Shown here: positions 25,485 to 33,126 of the stretch, piece by piece
How positions within the stretch are numbered: the stretch's first letter is position 1
Layout of the letters: every line of letters begins with the position of its first letter
IMG/VR virus record: IMGVR_UViG_3300042890_001471
Span: 1-37,777 of that record
Direction: 5' to 3' (one strand)
Source: a virus
DNA length: 37,777 nt
Made by a program: the position numbers and the translations under genes
The notes under the pieces: model-generated
Databases searched by the model: none
What the model saw: the letters and a program-made list of their open reading frames with translations, nothing else
Told to the model about the DNA's origin: nothing

Positions 25485-27254
25485 ATGAAAAATATTTACT
25501 TCCTTGCCGGGCTTCCCCGTTCTGGTTCCACCCTTCTTGCAGCCATCCTTAATCAACACCCCTCCGTCCATGCCACAGCCACATCAGGTTTACTAGATGT
25601 GCTGGTTGGTACTTTGAAGGCGTGGAAAGAAAGTGCTACGGTTCAATCGGTCTTTGATGAAAAAGAAAATCAAGATGAGTTACAGCGTATCTTAAGAAAT
25701 ATTTGTCAAACAAAATACGAAAAAATTAATAAGCCTATTATTATTGATAAAGCCAGGGGTTGGTCTTCTGATATTAATATACCAACCATGACAAATGTGT
25801 TGGGGTACAGACCAAAGATAATTGCTACGGTTCGTAACATTCCAGATTGTGCGGCGTCATTTGTAAGAATTGCTAAACCAAAAGACAAGTATGAATTTTT
25901 AAGATCTGATCAATTTATTGCTCACATTAAAGAATCCTATCAAACGCTTCAAACAGGCTTTGTATATGCTCCAGATTCTATTTTATTTGTTGACTATGAC
26001 GACCTTATGCAGGATCCTGGTAAGCAACTAGACCGTATTCATGAATTTCTAGACTTACCCGATCATCAGTATGATTTTAATAATCTGGATGGTACTAATT
26101 TAAGAGAAAAAGATGAAGAGATTTGGGATGTTAAAGGTCTTCACGACGTTAAACCTAAATTAGGGTACCAGCACAAAGAAGACCCTAAAGACGTTTTAGG
26201 TTATATGTACAATAACTTTGTTCAGCCTAGATTTTGGCTGAATGAGAGAGTAGCACCTGGACCTATCCATAAACTAGATCTTCAGTTGGCAGCCGGATTG
26301 GTGGGTAATTTTGAAGAAGGTTTAAGATTAGCTAATGAACTTGAAGTAGAAGAACCGTGGAACAATCGTGCAGCCTTTAATCGGGGATGGTATAGGTTAC
26401 GCGAAGATAAGTTACTTGAAGGTGAACAGTTATTATACCGTGGTCGTATTGAATCAGTATTTGGTAATCCTAAACCCAGTACTCCTACCCCAGAATGGGA
26501 TGGGGTATCAAAAGGTACCGTGATGCTGTGTCTTGAAGGGGGATTAGGAGATCAAATCCACGGTGCAAGATATGCCGAATACATAATGGAAAAAGGATGT
26601 GATGTAATTATTGCATGCTCGGGCCCAATAGCTACTTTACTTAGAAAAATTAAAGGTGTGAAGGCCGTAATACAGCATGAAGCAGTTTTCGGGGTAGTAC
26701 ATGATTACTGGACTCCATCTATGTCAACTGTAGTACCTTTAAAACTAGAATACAAAGATATTAAAGGTGCAGCTTATATAAATAAACCAGATGTGGAACC
26801 TCATTATGGAATGAGAATTGGTATCAGGTGGCAAGGTAGTACTGTTTTTGAACATGAGCAGCATAGACTTTTTCCACCAGAGCTAATGTTCAATGCATTG
26901 AAGGGAACTAATGCAGAGTTTATTTCTTTACAAAGAGATGATGGCGCAGAATTTTGTCCTAGTTGGGTCAAAACAGTTCCACTAAATACATGGGAAGATA
27001 CAAGAAATGCAATTGCTTCTTGTGATTTAGTGATTAGTTCGTGTACATCGGTTGCGCATTTATCTGCTGCAATGGGGGTACAGACTTGGATTGCCGTGCC
27101 TATTTTGCCTTACTATTTGTGGGCTAAAGAGGGTGATACAAGTCCTTGGTATGATAGTGTGACTTTGTTTAGGCAGGAAGCATTTGGAGATTGGACTGGT
27201 CCTTTCGAAAAGATTAATTTAAAACTTGCAGAGATGCAAAGAAAACAAGCATAG
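25485..27254 (+). CDS. Sulfotransferase fused to a GT9-like glycosyltransferase domain
   Basis: A 589-residue fusion. Residues 1-253 are a PAPS-dependent sulfotransferase: FLAGLPRSGSTLLAAIL gives the 5'-phosphosulfate loop (PRSGST, 11-16), and IIATVRNIPDCAASF (113-126) corresponds to the 3'-phosphate-binding Arg...Ser region. Residues about 265-340 are a helical TPR-like linker ending in PTPEWDG. Residues 345-589 match the C-terminal domain of TPR-linked GT9/heptosyltransferase-like proteins (EGGLGDQIHGARYAEY, RIGIRWQGSTVFEHEQHR, LVISSCTSVAHLSAAMG, SPWYDSVTLFRQ, GDWTGP). It would be a cytoplasmic enzyme that transfers a sugar and sulfates the acceptor or a nearby glycan. The substrate is unknown. 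There is no clear Shine-Dalgarno; a sigma70-type promoter precedes it. A second, shorter paralogue of the first domain lies at 32309. Confidence 0.85.
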   Translation: MKNIYFLAGLPRSGSTLLAAILNQHPSVHATATSGLLDVLVGTLKAWKESATVQSVFDEKENQDELQRILRNICQTKYEKINKPIIIDKARGWSSDINIPTMTNVLGYRPKIIATVRNIPDCAASFVRIAKPKDKYEFLRSDQFIAHIKESYQTLQTGFVYAPDSILFVDYDDLMQDPGKQLDRIHEFLDLPDHQYDFNNLDGTNLREKDEEIWDVKGLHDVKPKLGYQHKEDPKDVLGYMYNNFVQPRFWLNERVAPGPIHKLDLQLAAGLVGNFEEGLRLANELEVEEPWNNRAAFNRGWYRLREDKLLEGEQLLYRGRIESVFGNPKPSTPTPEWDGVSKGTVMLCLEGGLGDQIHGARYAEYIMEKGCDVIIACSGPIATLLRKIKGVKAVIQHEAVFGVVHDYWTPSMSTVVPLKLEYKDIKGAAYINKPDVEPHYGMRIGIRWQGSTVFEHEQHRLFPPELMFNALKGTNAEFISLQRDDGAEFCPSWVKTVPLNTWEDTRNAIASCDLVISSCTSVAHLSAAMGVQTWIAVPILPYYLWAKEGDTSPWYDSVTLFRQEAFGDWTGPFEKINLKLAEMQRKQA

Positions 27255-27262
27255 GAGATAAA

Positions 27263-27694
27263 ATGAGTACTATTAAAACAGGTTATTGGGTTCGAGCACA
27301 AAACGGTGTTGTTACAGATTGCTGGGATTATAAGCCCAGTGATGATAAGATGGCATCAGAGCCAGGTTGGAGAGAAGCGGTAGAGGTTATTCCTGATACA
27401 GTTCCTAACAGAGAATATGTCAGCACCCATACATTTGATCTGAGCAAGACACCTGCAGAAATCGTCTGGGCTAAAGGAACGTATTCGGTTGAAGATCGCC
27501 GCGGAAGTTTGAAGAGTCAAGCTAAAGGTGTTTTTAATCAAGCCGTTCAAGAACAAGCTAGATTAGAAACGAACGATAATCCAGATCAAGCATTAGATTT
27601 AGAAGCGATTACTACAGCAAGAGCAACCCTTACAGCCAGATTAGCAGCTCTTGATGCAGCTGTTACTCATGAAGATATCGACGCGTTAATGTAA
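27263..27694 (+). CDS. Unknown protein, 143 aa, possible tail-fibre assembly type
   Basis: Preceded by TAGGAGATAAA, 8 bp after the fusion enzyme. The N-terminus (GYWVRAQNGVVTDCWDYKP) and the middle (EIVWAKGTYSVEDRRGSLKSQAKGVF) give way to a helical, Gln/Ala-rich C-terminus (ALDLEAITTARATLTARLAALDAA). The layout of a small beta N-terminal domain plus a C-terminal helix resembles phage tail-fibre assembly or virion-associated small proteins, but I cannot assign a family. Its place between the sulfotransferase fusion and an RCC1 gene suggests a link to fibres rather than to the sugar enzymes. Confidence 0.6.
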   Translation: MSTIKTGYWVRAQNGVVTDCWDYKPSDDKMASEPGWREAVEVIPDTVPNREYVSTHTFDLSKTPAEIVWAKGTYSVEDRRGSLKSQAKGVFNQAVQEQARLETNDNPDQALDLEAITTARATLTARLAALDAAVTHEDIDALM

Positions 27695-27701
27695 GAAGAA
27701 T

Positions 27702-28976
27702 ATGTCCGATTTTCCAGGTAAACTAATAACTAAAACCCCTATTACCACCGTAGGTCCTACGGATGGTGAAGGGGGCTCGGCGTCTGGGATATGGACTATA
27801 TCTGAGGCGGCTGCTAAAAAACAACAGAACCTTTGGCCAGCAAGAACCTTAAGTAGATTTCTTTATGCTTGGGGTGTGGCTGATGTGAGGGGGATAAGCG
27901 ATGAAGGTACACCTCGTTCAAGTCCAGTTCAAGTTGGTACAGAAGGAACATGGCAAAAGATTGCAATGGGGTGGAAAAGTGTAGCAGCTATAAAAAGTGA
28001 CGGTACTTTGTGGAGATGGGGTCTAAATACCTCTGGTGAATTAGGTATTGATTCAAGAGTTGATAAATCCAGTCCAGTTCAAGTAGGTGCACTGACTAAC
28101 TGGGCTAACATAGCTTCTTCTGGTTGCTCTGTAGGAAAAGATGCTTTTGCTGCTGTAAAGACGGATGGAACACTCTGGGCAATGGGTGCAGGTTCTATGG
28201 TGCCTGATAATACCGGGGTAAGTAGGTCTAGCCCAGTACAGATTGGTTCGGGTACTAACTGGTCAAATGCATTTGGAAGTCATGGTTATGGAAATCCCAT
28301 GGGGATGTGGGCAATCAAGACAGATGGTACACTATGGGGATGGGGTCGTCAAAATAACGGTAGTATAGGTAATGGTTATGTCAATGTCGGTTATAACGCA
28401 GCGCCTTTATCTAGTCCAGTTCAAATTGGGTCAGATACAAACTGGTTAAAGGTTTGTGGGGGCTATTACAAGGGTATTGCTTTAAAAACCAATGGCCAGA
28501 TCTGGGGTTGGGGTACTGGTGGTAACGGGCAAAATGAAACACAGTCAGGCATTAACGGTAATACCCCTGCACAGTTAGGGGCGCTATCTACATGGGTGGA
28601 TTTAGGTGTGGGTTCAACTCATGCTCATGCTATTAATACTGCAGGTGAATTGTATGGTTGGGGTAGAAATGCTGATAGATATGGTTCAGGAGCCGGTCAA
28701 TTAGGTGATAACACTACTACTAATCGAACTGCACCTGTAAAAATCGGTACTGATACAAACTGGTCAAGAGTATTTACAGGTGGTTATCATACTAGTTCAT
28801 TATTTAAAAGAACTGATAATACATTATGGTTTTCCGGTGTTGGCATTGGCGCTAGTAGTTCGCCGCAAGTAAAAGTTTCAAGCCCGGTTCAAGTAAATAG
28901 TACATCTGATTGGGATGTAGCTGGATGTAGTGGGCATGGAGATAATCCAGGTGTAGTAGCTACTCGAAAAGTTTAA
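27702..28976 (+). CDS. RCC1-repeat seven-bladed propeller protein, 424 aa
   Basis: It starts 7 bp after the preceding stop. The first 50 residues (KLITKTPITTVGPTDGEGGS, then GIWTISEAAAKKQQ) are followed by seven RCC1 repeats: TWQKI, TNWANI, TNWSNA, TNWLKV, STWVDL, TNWSRV and SDWDVA. Repeats 5 and 6 have degenerate SSP signatures (NTPAQ, RTAPV). It is inside the enzyme island, surrounded by glycosyltransferase and sulfotransferase genes, and it is the only structural-type protein there besides the small unknown gene. That makes it the nearest candidate substrate of those enzymes (inference). Confidence 0.8.
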   Translation: MSDFPGKLITKTPITTVGPTDGEGGSASGIWTISEAAAKKQQNLWPARTLSRFLYAWGVADVRGISDEGTPRSSPVQVGTEGTWQKIAMGWKSVAAIKSDGTLWRWGLNTSGELGIDSRVDKSSPVQVGALTNWANIASSGCSVGKDAFAAVKTDGTLWAMGAGSMVPDNTGVSRSSPVQIGSGTNWSNAFGSHGYGNPMGMWAIKTDGTLWGWGRQNNGSIGNGYVNVGYNAAPLSSPVQIGSDTNWLKVCGGYYKGIALKTNGQIWGWGTGGNGQNETQSGINGNTPAQLGALSTWVDLGVGSTHAHAINTAGELYGWGRNADRYGSGAGQLGDNTTTNRTAPVKIGTDTNWSRVFTGGYHTSSLFKRTDNTLWFSGVGIGASSSPQVKVSSPVQVNSTSDWDVAGCSGHGDNPGVVATRKV

Positions 28977-28992
28977 ATTTAAATACTATATT

Positions 28993-29706
28993 ATGAAATC
29001 ATTGTTTTTTTCGTACAACACAAGAGTTGATAAAGCTTATATTATCAGGGTCAAGGGTAACAAGAACTCAGAAGACCAGGCCTTGAGGTGTGCAGCTACT
29101 TGTAATCAGGTAAAGATGCCATTTCAATTCTGGGATGCCTATAATGGTATATCTGATGAAATTGTTACCCCTACTCATCATAATGCAGTTATGAATATGA
29201 TTAAGGTAACTGATCATTATTTAACCAGAGGTGAGGTAGCATGCGCCCTGTCTCATATTAGTCTCTGGGCTAAATGTGTTGAGCAAGATCAACCATTGGT
29301 TATTCTTGAACATGATGCCTTAATGCTTGCACCATATGTACAACATGCGGTGTTTAACTCTATAGCATATCTTGGTTCTAACGAACAAGTCAAACAAGGT
29401 TGGGGTGTTTATCCCACACCTCCTCATGCCTCTGAAGGCCCCAACTACCACTTCATCTGTCGAGCACATGCATACGGTATAGACCCTGCTGTAGCAAAGA
29501 ATATGCTTGCCCATGTTATTAAGTACGGCATATGTGCACCTTTAGATATTATTCTTAGAGCAGACATATTTCCTATTCATCAAATGGGCGTATTTGCGTA
29601 TGATATAAAAGAGCGCGTGCCTGATACTGGTGAACTTAATACAACTATTTTAGGACGGCCGATAGAAGGTCGGAAAACTGATAGAAATGACAGCTTGACG
29701 GTTTAA
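28993..29706 (+). CDS. GT25-family glycosyltransferase
   Basis: A 237-residue protein. DKAYIIRVKGNKNSEDQALR opens the domain, and LTRGEVACALSHISLWAKCV (78-96) is the GT25 hallmark (GE-AC-SH-W). VILEHDALM (103-111) occupies the place of the usual EDD metal-binding motif, here Glu106-His107-Asp108. The family transfers galactose or related sugars to lipooligosaccharide or protein acceptors in the cytoplasm. The length is typical. The His in the EDD position is unusual and may alter metal binding. It opens a run of sugar genes (GT25, GT2, Glf) with 8-bp or negative spacing. No late promoter is visible before it. Confidence 0.8.
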   Translation: MKSLFFSYNTRVDKAYIIRVKGNKNSEDQALRCAATCNQVKMPFQFWDAYNGISDEIVTPTHHNAVMNMIKVTDHYLTRGEVACALSHISLWAKCVEQDQPLVILEHDALMLAPYVQHAVFNSIAYLGSNEQVKQGWGVYPTPPHASEGPNYHFICRAHAYGIDPAVAKNMLAHVIKYGICAPLDIILRADIFPIHQMGVFAYDIKERVPDTGELNTTILGRPIEGRKTDRNDSLTV

Positions 29707-29714
29707 ATTTTTAT

Positions 29715-30548
29715 ATGCTGCATATCGTCTTACGAACTTGTGATAGACACTCACTGGTATCTACTAGAATTGTTAATAAAAAAGAATGTATATTAAGATG
29801 TTTAAATTCTATTTTAACAAATTTAGAATCTATTGATGATAAATCTCTACATATTATAGATGATAACTCATCTGACGATTTTAAGAGTAAACTTAACTCT
29901 ATCGTTGAACATCAACCGTTCGTAACTGTTAATTATCTGCCTGAACGAGATCAGACAGGGCTATCAGCTAAAAAGAAATCTAGATACTCTGTACAAGTTG
30001 CGTATGAATATATCTATAATTTACCAGATGATGATTTAGTTTATGTAGTAGAAGATGATTACCTACATTTTCCTAATGCTATACGGGAGATGGTAGATAC
30101 ATGGAACTACTTTACAAAATTTATACAAACTAACATTGGTATTTTTCCCCAAGACTTTAATCAGCTACACCTACACCCATCCTTTCCTCATAATGAAACA
30201 TATTTTCAGTCAAGTTTTGTAGTACCCTCTTATCAAAGATATTATAAAACAACGTGGTTTACACAAGAATCTTTTATGATTCAGTCTAAACTATTTAAGC
30301 AATATAAAACTGAGTTTGATAGTTTATTAAAAATTGGAGAGGATCCATCTTGCTGGGAAGGTAATACAATATCATCTGTCTGGAATAAACCTGATGTAAA
30401 GATGTTTATGCCTCTTGGCTCTCTGGTTGTACATATGTCAGATAAAGCAGATATACCTTTCTTTATTAGTAAGGAACAAGTAATTAATTTATGGAACGAA
30501 AATCAAACCTCTTGGTCGTCGGAACAGGATTCTCAGGTTCAGTTATAG
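29715..30548 (+). CDS. GT2-like (GT-A fold) glycosyltransferase
   Basis: A 277-residue protein. LHIVLRTCDRHSL opens the fold. HIIDDNSSDDF (46-56) is the nucleotide-binding DDxS-type motif, and VYVVEDDYLHFP (109-120) gives the metal-binding DxD-type site. WFTQESFMI and GEDPSCWEGNTISSVW later in the chain may bind the acceptor. It transfers a nucleotide-activated sugar, possibly the UDP-galactofuranose made by the enzyme encoded next. Its last 58 bp overlap the start of the mutase gene in another frame, which points to tight co-expression. The substrate is not known. Confidence 0.75.
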   Translation: MLHIVLRTCDRHSLVSTRIVNKKECILRCLNSILTNLESIDDKSLHIIDDNSSDDFKSKLNSIVEHQPFVTVNYLPERDQTGLSAKKKSRYSVQVAYEYIYNLPDDDLVYVVEDDYLHFPNAIREMVDTWNYFTKFIQTNIGIFPQDFNQLHLHPSFPHNETYFQSSFVVPSYQRYYKTTWFTQESFMIQSKLFKQYKTEFDSLLKIGEDPSCWEGNTISSVWNKPDVKMFMPLGSLVVHMSDKADIPFFISKEQVINLWNENQTSWSSEQDSQVQL

Positions 30549-31483
30549 CTCGTGAATTAGCTGACAACGGATTCAATGTCACTATTATTGATAAGAGATC
30601 GCATATAGGCGGTAATTGTTTTGATGAAATGGTAAATGGAGTGAGAGTTCATAAGTATGGACCCCATCTCTTCCACACCAACAATACCAAAGTAGTTGAT
30701 TGGTTATCTAGATTTACAGAGTGGGTTGAGTATAAGCACAAGGTTAAAGCTTATTATAACGGTAAATTTTTAACTCTGCCTCCCAATCAACATACCCAGA
30801 CCGTTCTTGGCGATAAGTTATTCGATGTCGTATATGCACCTTACACATTAAAAATGTGGGGTACTTTAGATATAGATAGCAAAGTCTTAGATAGATTAAA
30901 GATACGTAATGATGATAATGAGTTTTATTTTCCAAATGACTCATTTCAATACTTACCTAAAGATGGGTATACCAAAGTTTTCGAGAATATACTTAATCAT
31001 TCAAATATTAAAGTCTTATTAAATACTGACTATAATAAAGATTTAGAATCTCAATACGATAGAGTTTTTAATTCAATGGCTATAGATGAGTATTATGACT
31101 ATTGTTACGGTGAATTACCTTATCGGTCTATTAAGTTTCATCATAGGTCAAGTAACGACTTTACAATGCCTACCCCGGTAGTTAACTTTACCGATAACAA
31201 CATCTATACAAGAATAACCAAATGGGAGTTGTTTCCTAATCACGGTTCAGGTGAGCATTATACACTAGAAGAACCGTGTGATTACAAAGAAAACAATTAC
31301 GAAAGATACTACCCTGTTAAAGATGTTGATAGTATCAATAGAGTAGTGTATAATAAGTATAAGTCACTAGACAATAATAAAGTTACGTTTATTGGACGGT
31401 GTGGTTTGTATACATATCTTGATATGGACATGGCTATTGCAAGTTCTTTATCAATTGCAAATCAATTTTTTAACTCTAACTGA
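30491..31483 (+). CDS. glf: UDP-galactopyranose mutase
   Basis: A 330-residue flavoenzyme that converts UDP-galactopyranose to UDP-galactofuranose. The FAD-binding GTGFSGSVIARELAD (11-25) is followed by the acidic strand end and RSHIGGN (36-42). HKYGPHLFHT (54-63), the characteristic flavin-contact segment, is intact. Later motifs also match the family: PNDSFQYLPKDGYTKVFENI, YRSIKFHHR, VVNFTDNNIYTRITKWE, YYPVKDVDS and FIGRCGLYTYLDMDMAI. It is slightly shorter than the usual 365-390 residues. The AAGGAA box is about 14 bp from the start and lies inside the upstream GT2 gene. Galactofuranose is a cell-surface sugar in bacteria, so this gene ties the island to glycan synthesis. Confidence 0.95.
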   Translation: MERKSNLLVVGTGFSGSVIARELADNGFNVTIIDKRSHIGGNCFDEMVNGVRVHKYGPHLFHTNNTKVVDWLSRFTEWVEYKHKVKAYYNGKFLTLPPNQHTQTVLGDKLFDVVYAPYTLKMWGTLDIDSKVLDRLKIRNDDNEFYFPNDSFQYLPKDGYTKVFENILNHSNIKVLLNTDYNKDLESQYDRVFNSMAIDEYYDYCYGELPYRSIKFHHRSSNDFTMPTPVVNFTDNNIYTRITKWELFPNHGSGEHYTLEEPCDYKENNYERYYPVKDVDSINRVVYNKYKSLDNNKVTFIGRCGLYTYLDMDMAIASSLSIANQFFNSN

Positions 31484-31492
31484 GGGTATATT

Positions 31493-32281
31493 ATGAAGCG
31501 AATTTTAATCATGGGTCTTCCTGGTGCTGGTAAGACATATCTTGCTCAACACATTCTTGAACATCTCCAAAACGATCGTAAAACAGTCATGTGGCTTAAC
31601 GCCGATGATGTTCGTAAGAAGTACAATGACTGGGACTTTAGTAAAGAAGGTCGTATCAGGCAGAGTCTTCGAATGAGAGAGCTTGCCGACAGCTACGATA
31701 CTGATTTCGTTATTTGTGACTTTGTAGCTCCCCTCCCAGAGATGCGTCATAACTTTAAAGCCGATTGGACGGTCTGGGTCGATACTATTGAGAAGGGTCG
31801 ATTTGAAGATACTAATAAAGCCTTCACACCTCCTGAGTTTTATGACTTTAGAATCACCGAACAACAAGGGGAAAAGTGGGGTGAGTTTATTGCCGCCCAC
31901 ATTCTAGATGAAAGACGTAGACCAACGTTTAACTGGCAGAAAGAAACCGTTCAGATGCTTGGAAGATGGCAGCCATGGCATGAAGGTCATAGAGCGTTGT
32001 TTGAGCGTGCATTAGCTAAGACCGGTCAAGTGGTTATTCAGATTAGAGACTGTCAGGGATGGCAGGGTTCTAACCCCTTTGCTATTGAACAGGTTAAGAA
32101 CTATATTCGTAGAGATTTAGATCCTATGTTCCAAGGTCAATACGAAATTCAGGTAGTACCTAACATTGTTAATATTACCTACGGTAGAGATGTAGGGTAT
32201 AAGATCGAACAGGAAGTGTTCGATGATGCTATTCATTCTGTATCTGCTACTAAGATTAGAAAGAAAATGGGTCTTGAGTAA
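31493..32281 (+). CDS. APS-kinase-like kinase fused to an HxGH nucleotidyltransferase
   Basis: A 262-residue bifunctional protein with GAGGGT as ribosome binding site. Residues 1-145 are a P-loop kinase resembling adenylylsulfate kinase: GLPGAGKT (8-15), WLNADDVRKKY (34-44, place of LDGDNVR), DFSKEGRIRQSLRMRELAD, VICDFVAPLPEMR (73-85) and VWVDTIEKGRFEDT. Residues 150-262 are an adenylyl/cytidylyltransferase-fold domain: GRWQPWHEGH (157-166), NITYGRDVGY (227-236) and SVSATKIRKKM (249-259). If the kinase makes PAPS from APS, it would feed the two sulfotransferases flanking it. The transferase half is much shorter than ATP sulfurylase and looks closer to NadM/NMNAT or cytidylyltransferases, so making APS is only a possibility. 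Both halves have intact motifs. Confidence 0.8.
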   Translation: MKRILIMGLPGAGKTYLAQHILEHLQNDRKTVMWLNADDVRKKYNDWDFSKEGRIRQSLRMRELADSYDTDFVICDFVAPLPEMRHNFKADWTVWVDTIEKGRFEDTNKAFTPPEFYDFRITEQQGEKWGEFIAAHILDERRRPTFNWQKETVQMLGRWQPWHEGHRALFERALAKTGQVVIQIRDCQGWQGSNPFAIEQVKNYIRRDLDPMFQGQYEIQVVPNIVNITYGRDVGYKIEQEVFDDAIHSVSATKIRKKMGLE

Positions 32282-32308
32282 GTACCATATGATGTTGTAT
32301 AAAGCATT

Positions 32309-33067
32309 ATGAAAAAAACTTTGCATTTTTTAAGTGGAATTCCTCGATCAGGTTCAACCGTTCTAGCAGCTATTCTAAACCAGAACCCTACAATGCATGT
32401 TTCAACGACTTCCGGGCTCGTCTTTGCACTTGATGGATTAGCAACTACATGGCATTCAACGGGTCTTCTCGACAAGAATGATCCCTCGCGAAATAAACTA
32501 GCTCAAACTATGAGAGGTGCAATTGATGCATTCTATGAACATACAGATAGACCTATTATTATAGATAAGTCTAGAGGGTGGCCGATTGTAGCAATTATTG
32601 AAGCCATGGTTCAGGTATTAAATCGTCAGCCAAAGATTATCGCTACCGTTCGTTCGATACCAGATTGCGCTGCATCTTTTGTACGTTTAGCCAAGCCTAA
32701 GGATTTAGACGATTTTATGAGTACTAGTCCATATATTGAACATCTCGAAGCAGCCTATAATGCACTACAAGACGGATACAAATTTGCTCCAGAAAACTTT
32801 TTGTTCGTTGAATATGAAAATTTATTAGCTGAACCTAAAATTCAATTAGATAGAGTTCATAAATTCTTAAATCTCCCAGAATTTAAATATGATTTTAATA
32901 ATATTGATGGTTCAAGTGTAGCCGAAGATGATGAGACCCTCCATGGTAGCTCCGGTATGCATGATGTAAAACCTGTTTTAGCTCCTCAGCATAAGCAAGA
33001 TCCTAAAGAACTTTTAAAGCAGTATTATTCAGAATTTCTTCAACCAGAATTTTGGCTTAAATCTTAA
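32309..33067 (+). CDS. Stand-alone sulfotransferase
   Basis: A 252-residue PAPS-dependent sulfotransferase, paralogous to the first domain of the fusion at 25485 along its whole length: FLSGIPRSGSTVLAAILNQ (PRSGST, 12-17), RPIIIDKSRGW, IIATVRSIPDCAASFVRLAK, QLDRVHKFLNLPEFKYDFNN, and the end QPEFWLKS, which matches the point where the fusion's sulfotransferase domain stops. It lacks the glycosyltransferase part. A weak TTGAGT-N18-TATAAA lies immediately upstream but would leave no leader. It is the last gene before the terminator and the gp13 promoter, and the neighbour of the APS-kinase-like fusion. Confidence 0.85.
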   Translation: MKKTLHFLSGIPRSGSTVLAAILNQNPTMHVSTTSGLVFALDGLATTWHSTGLLDKNDPSRNKLAQTMRGAIDAFYEHTDRPIIIDKSRGWPIVAIIEAMVQVLNRQPKIIATVRSIPDCAASFVRLAKPKDLDDFMSTSPYIEHLEAAYNALQDGYKFAPENFLFVEYENLLAEPKIQLDRVHKFLNLPEFKYDFNNIDGSSVAEDDETLHGSSGMHDVKPVLAPQHKQDPKELLKQYYSEFLQPEFWLKS

Positions 33068-33095
33068 AGTAGCTTTTATTTTAGCAGATAATAAC

Positions 33096-33115
33096 AAAGG
33101 ACCTTAGGGTCCTTT
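33096..33115 (+). terminator. Terminator hairpin (copy 2 of a terminator-promoter cassette)
   Basis: The arms AAAGGACC (33096-33103) and GGTCCTTT (33108-33115) with a TTAG loop form an 8-bp stem. The following tract (CCTTA) is poorer in T than in the copy at 9808. The stem differs from that copy by a compensated G-C to A-T pair. It separates the enzyme island from the gp13-gp17 operon. Confidence 0.75.
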
Positions 33116-33118
33116 CCT

Positions 33119-33126
33119 TATAAATA
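33119..33126 (+). promoter_or_regulatory. T4-type late promoter TATAAATA before gp13
   Basis: A perfect consensus 25 bp before the gp13 ATG, exactly 23 bp from the start of the hairpin, as at 9831. A second near match TATAAATT (33132-33139) is too close to the TTAGGAAAG ribosome binding region to be useful. No other late promoter is visible until after gp17, so it probably drives gp13-gp17. Confidence 0.85.

Noticed and set aside
26777-26784. Perfect TATAAATA inside the sulfotransferase-glycosyltransferase gene
   Set aside because: It encodes conserved-looking residues in the middle of a domain, and no gene start follows within a useful distance; chance is likely in AT-rich DNA.
29695-29717. 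TTGACG and TATATG near the start of the GT2 gene
   Set aside because: The spacer is only about 11 bp, and the -35-like element lies in the GT25 coding end.
32274-32303. Second sigma70-like promoter TTGAGT-N18-TATAAA before the stand-alone sulfotransferase
   Set aside because: The start site would coincide with the ATG, leaving no leader. It is kept only as a remark in the gene entry.
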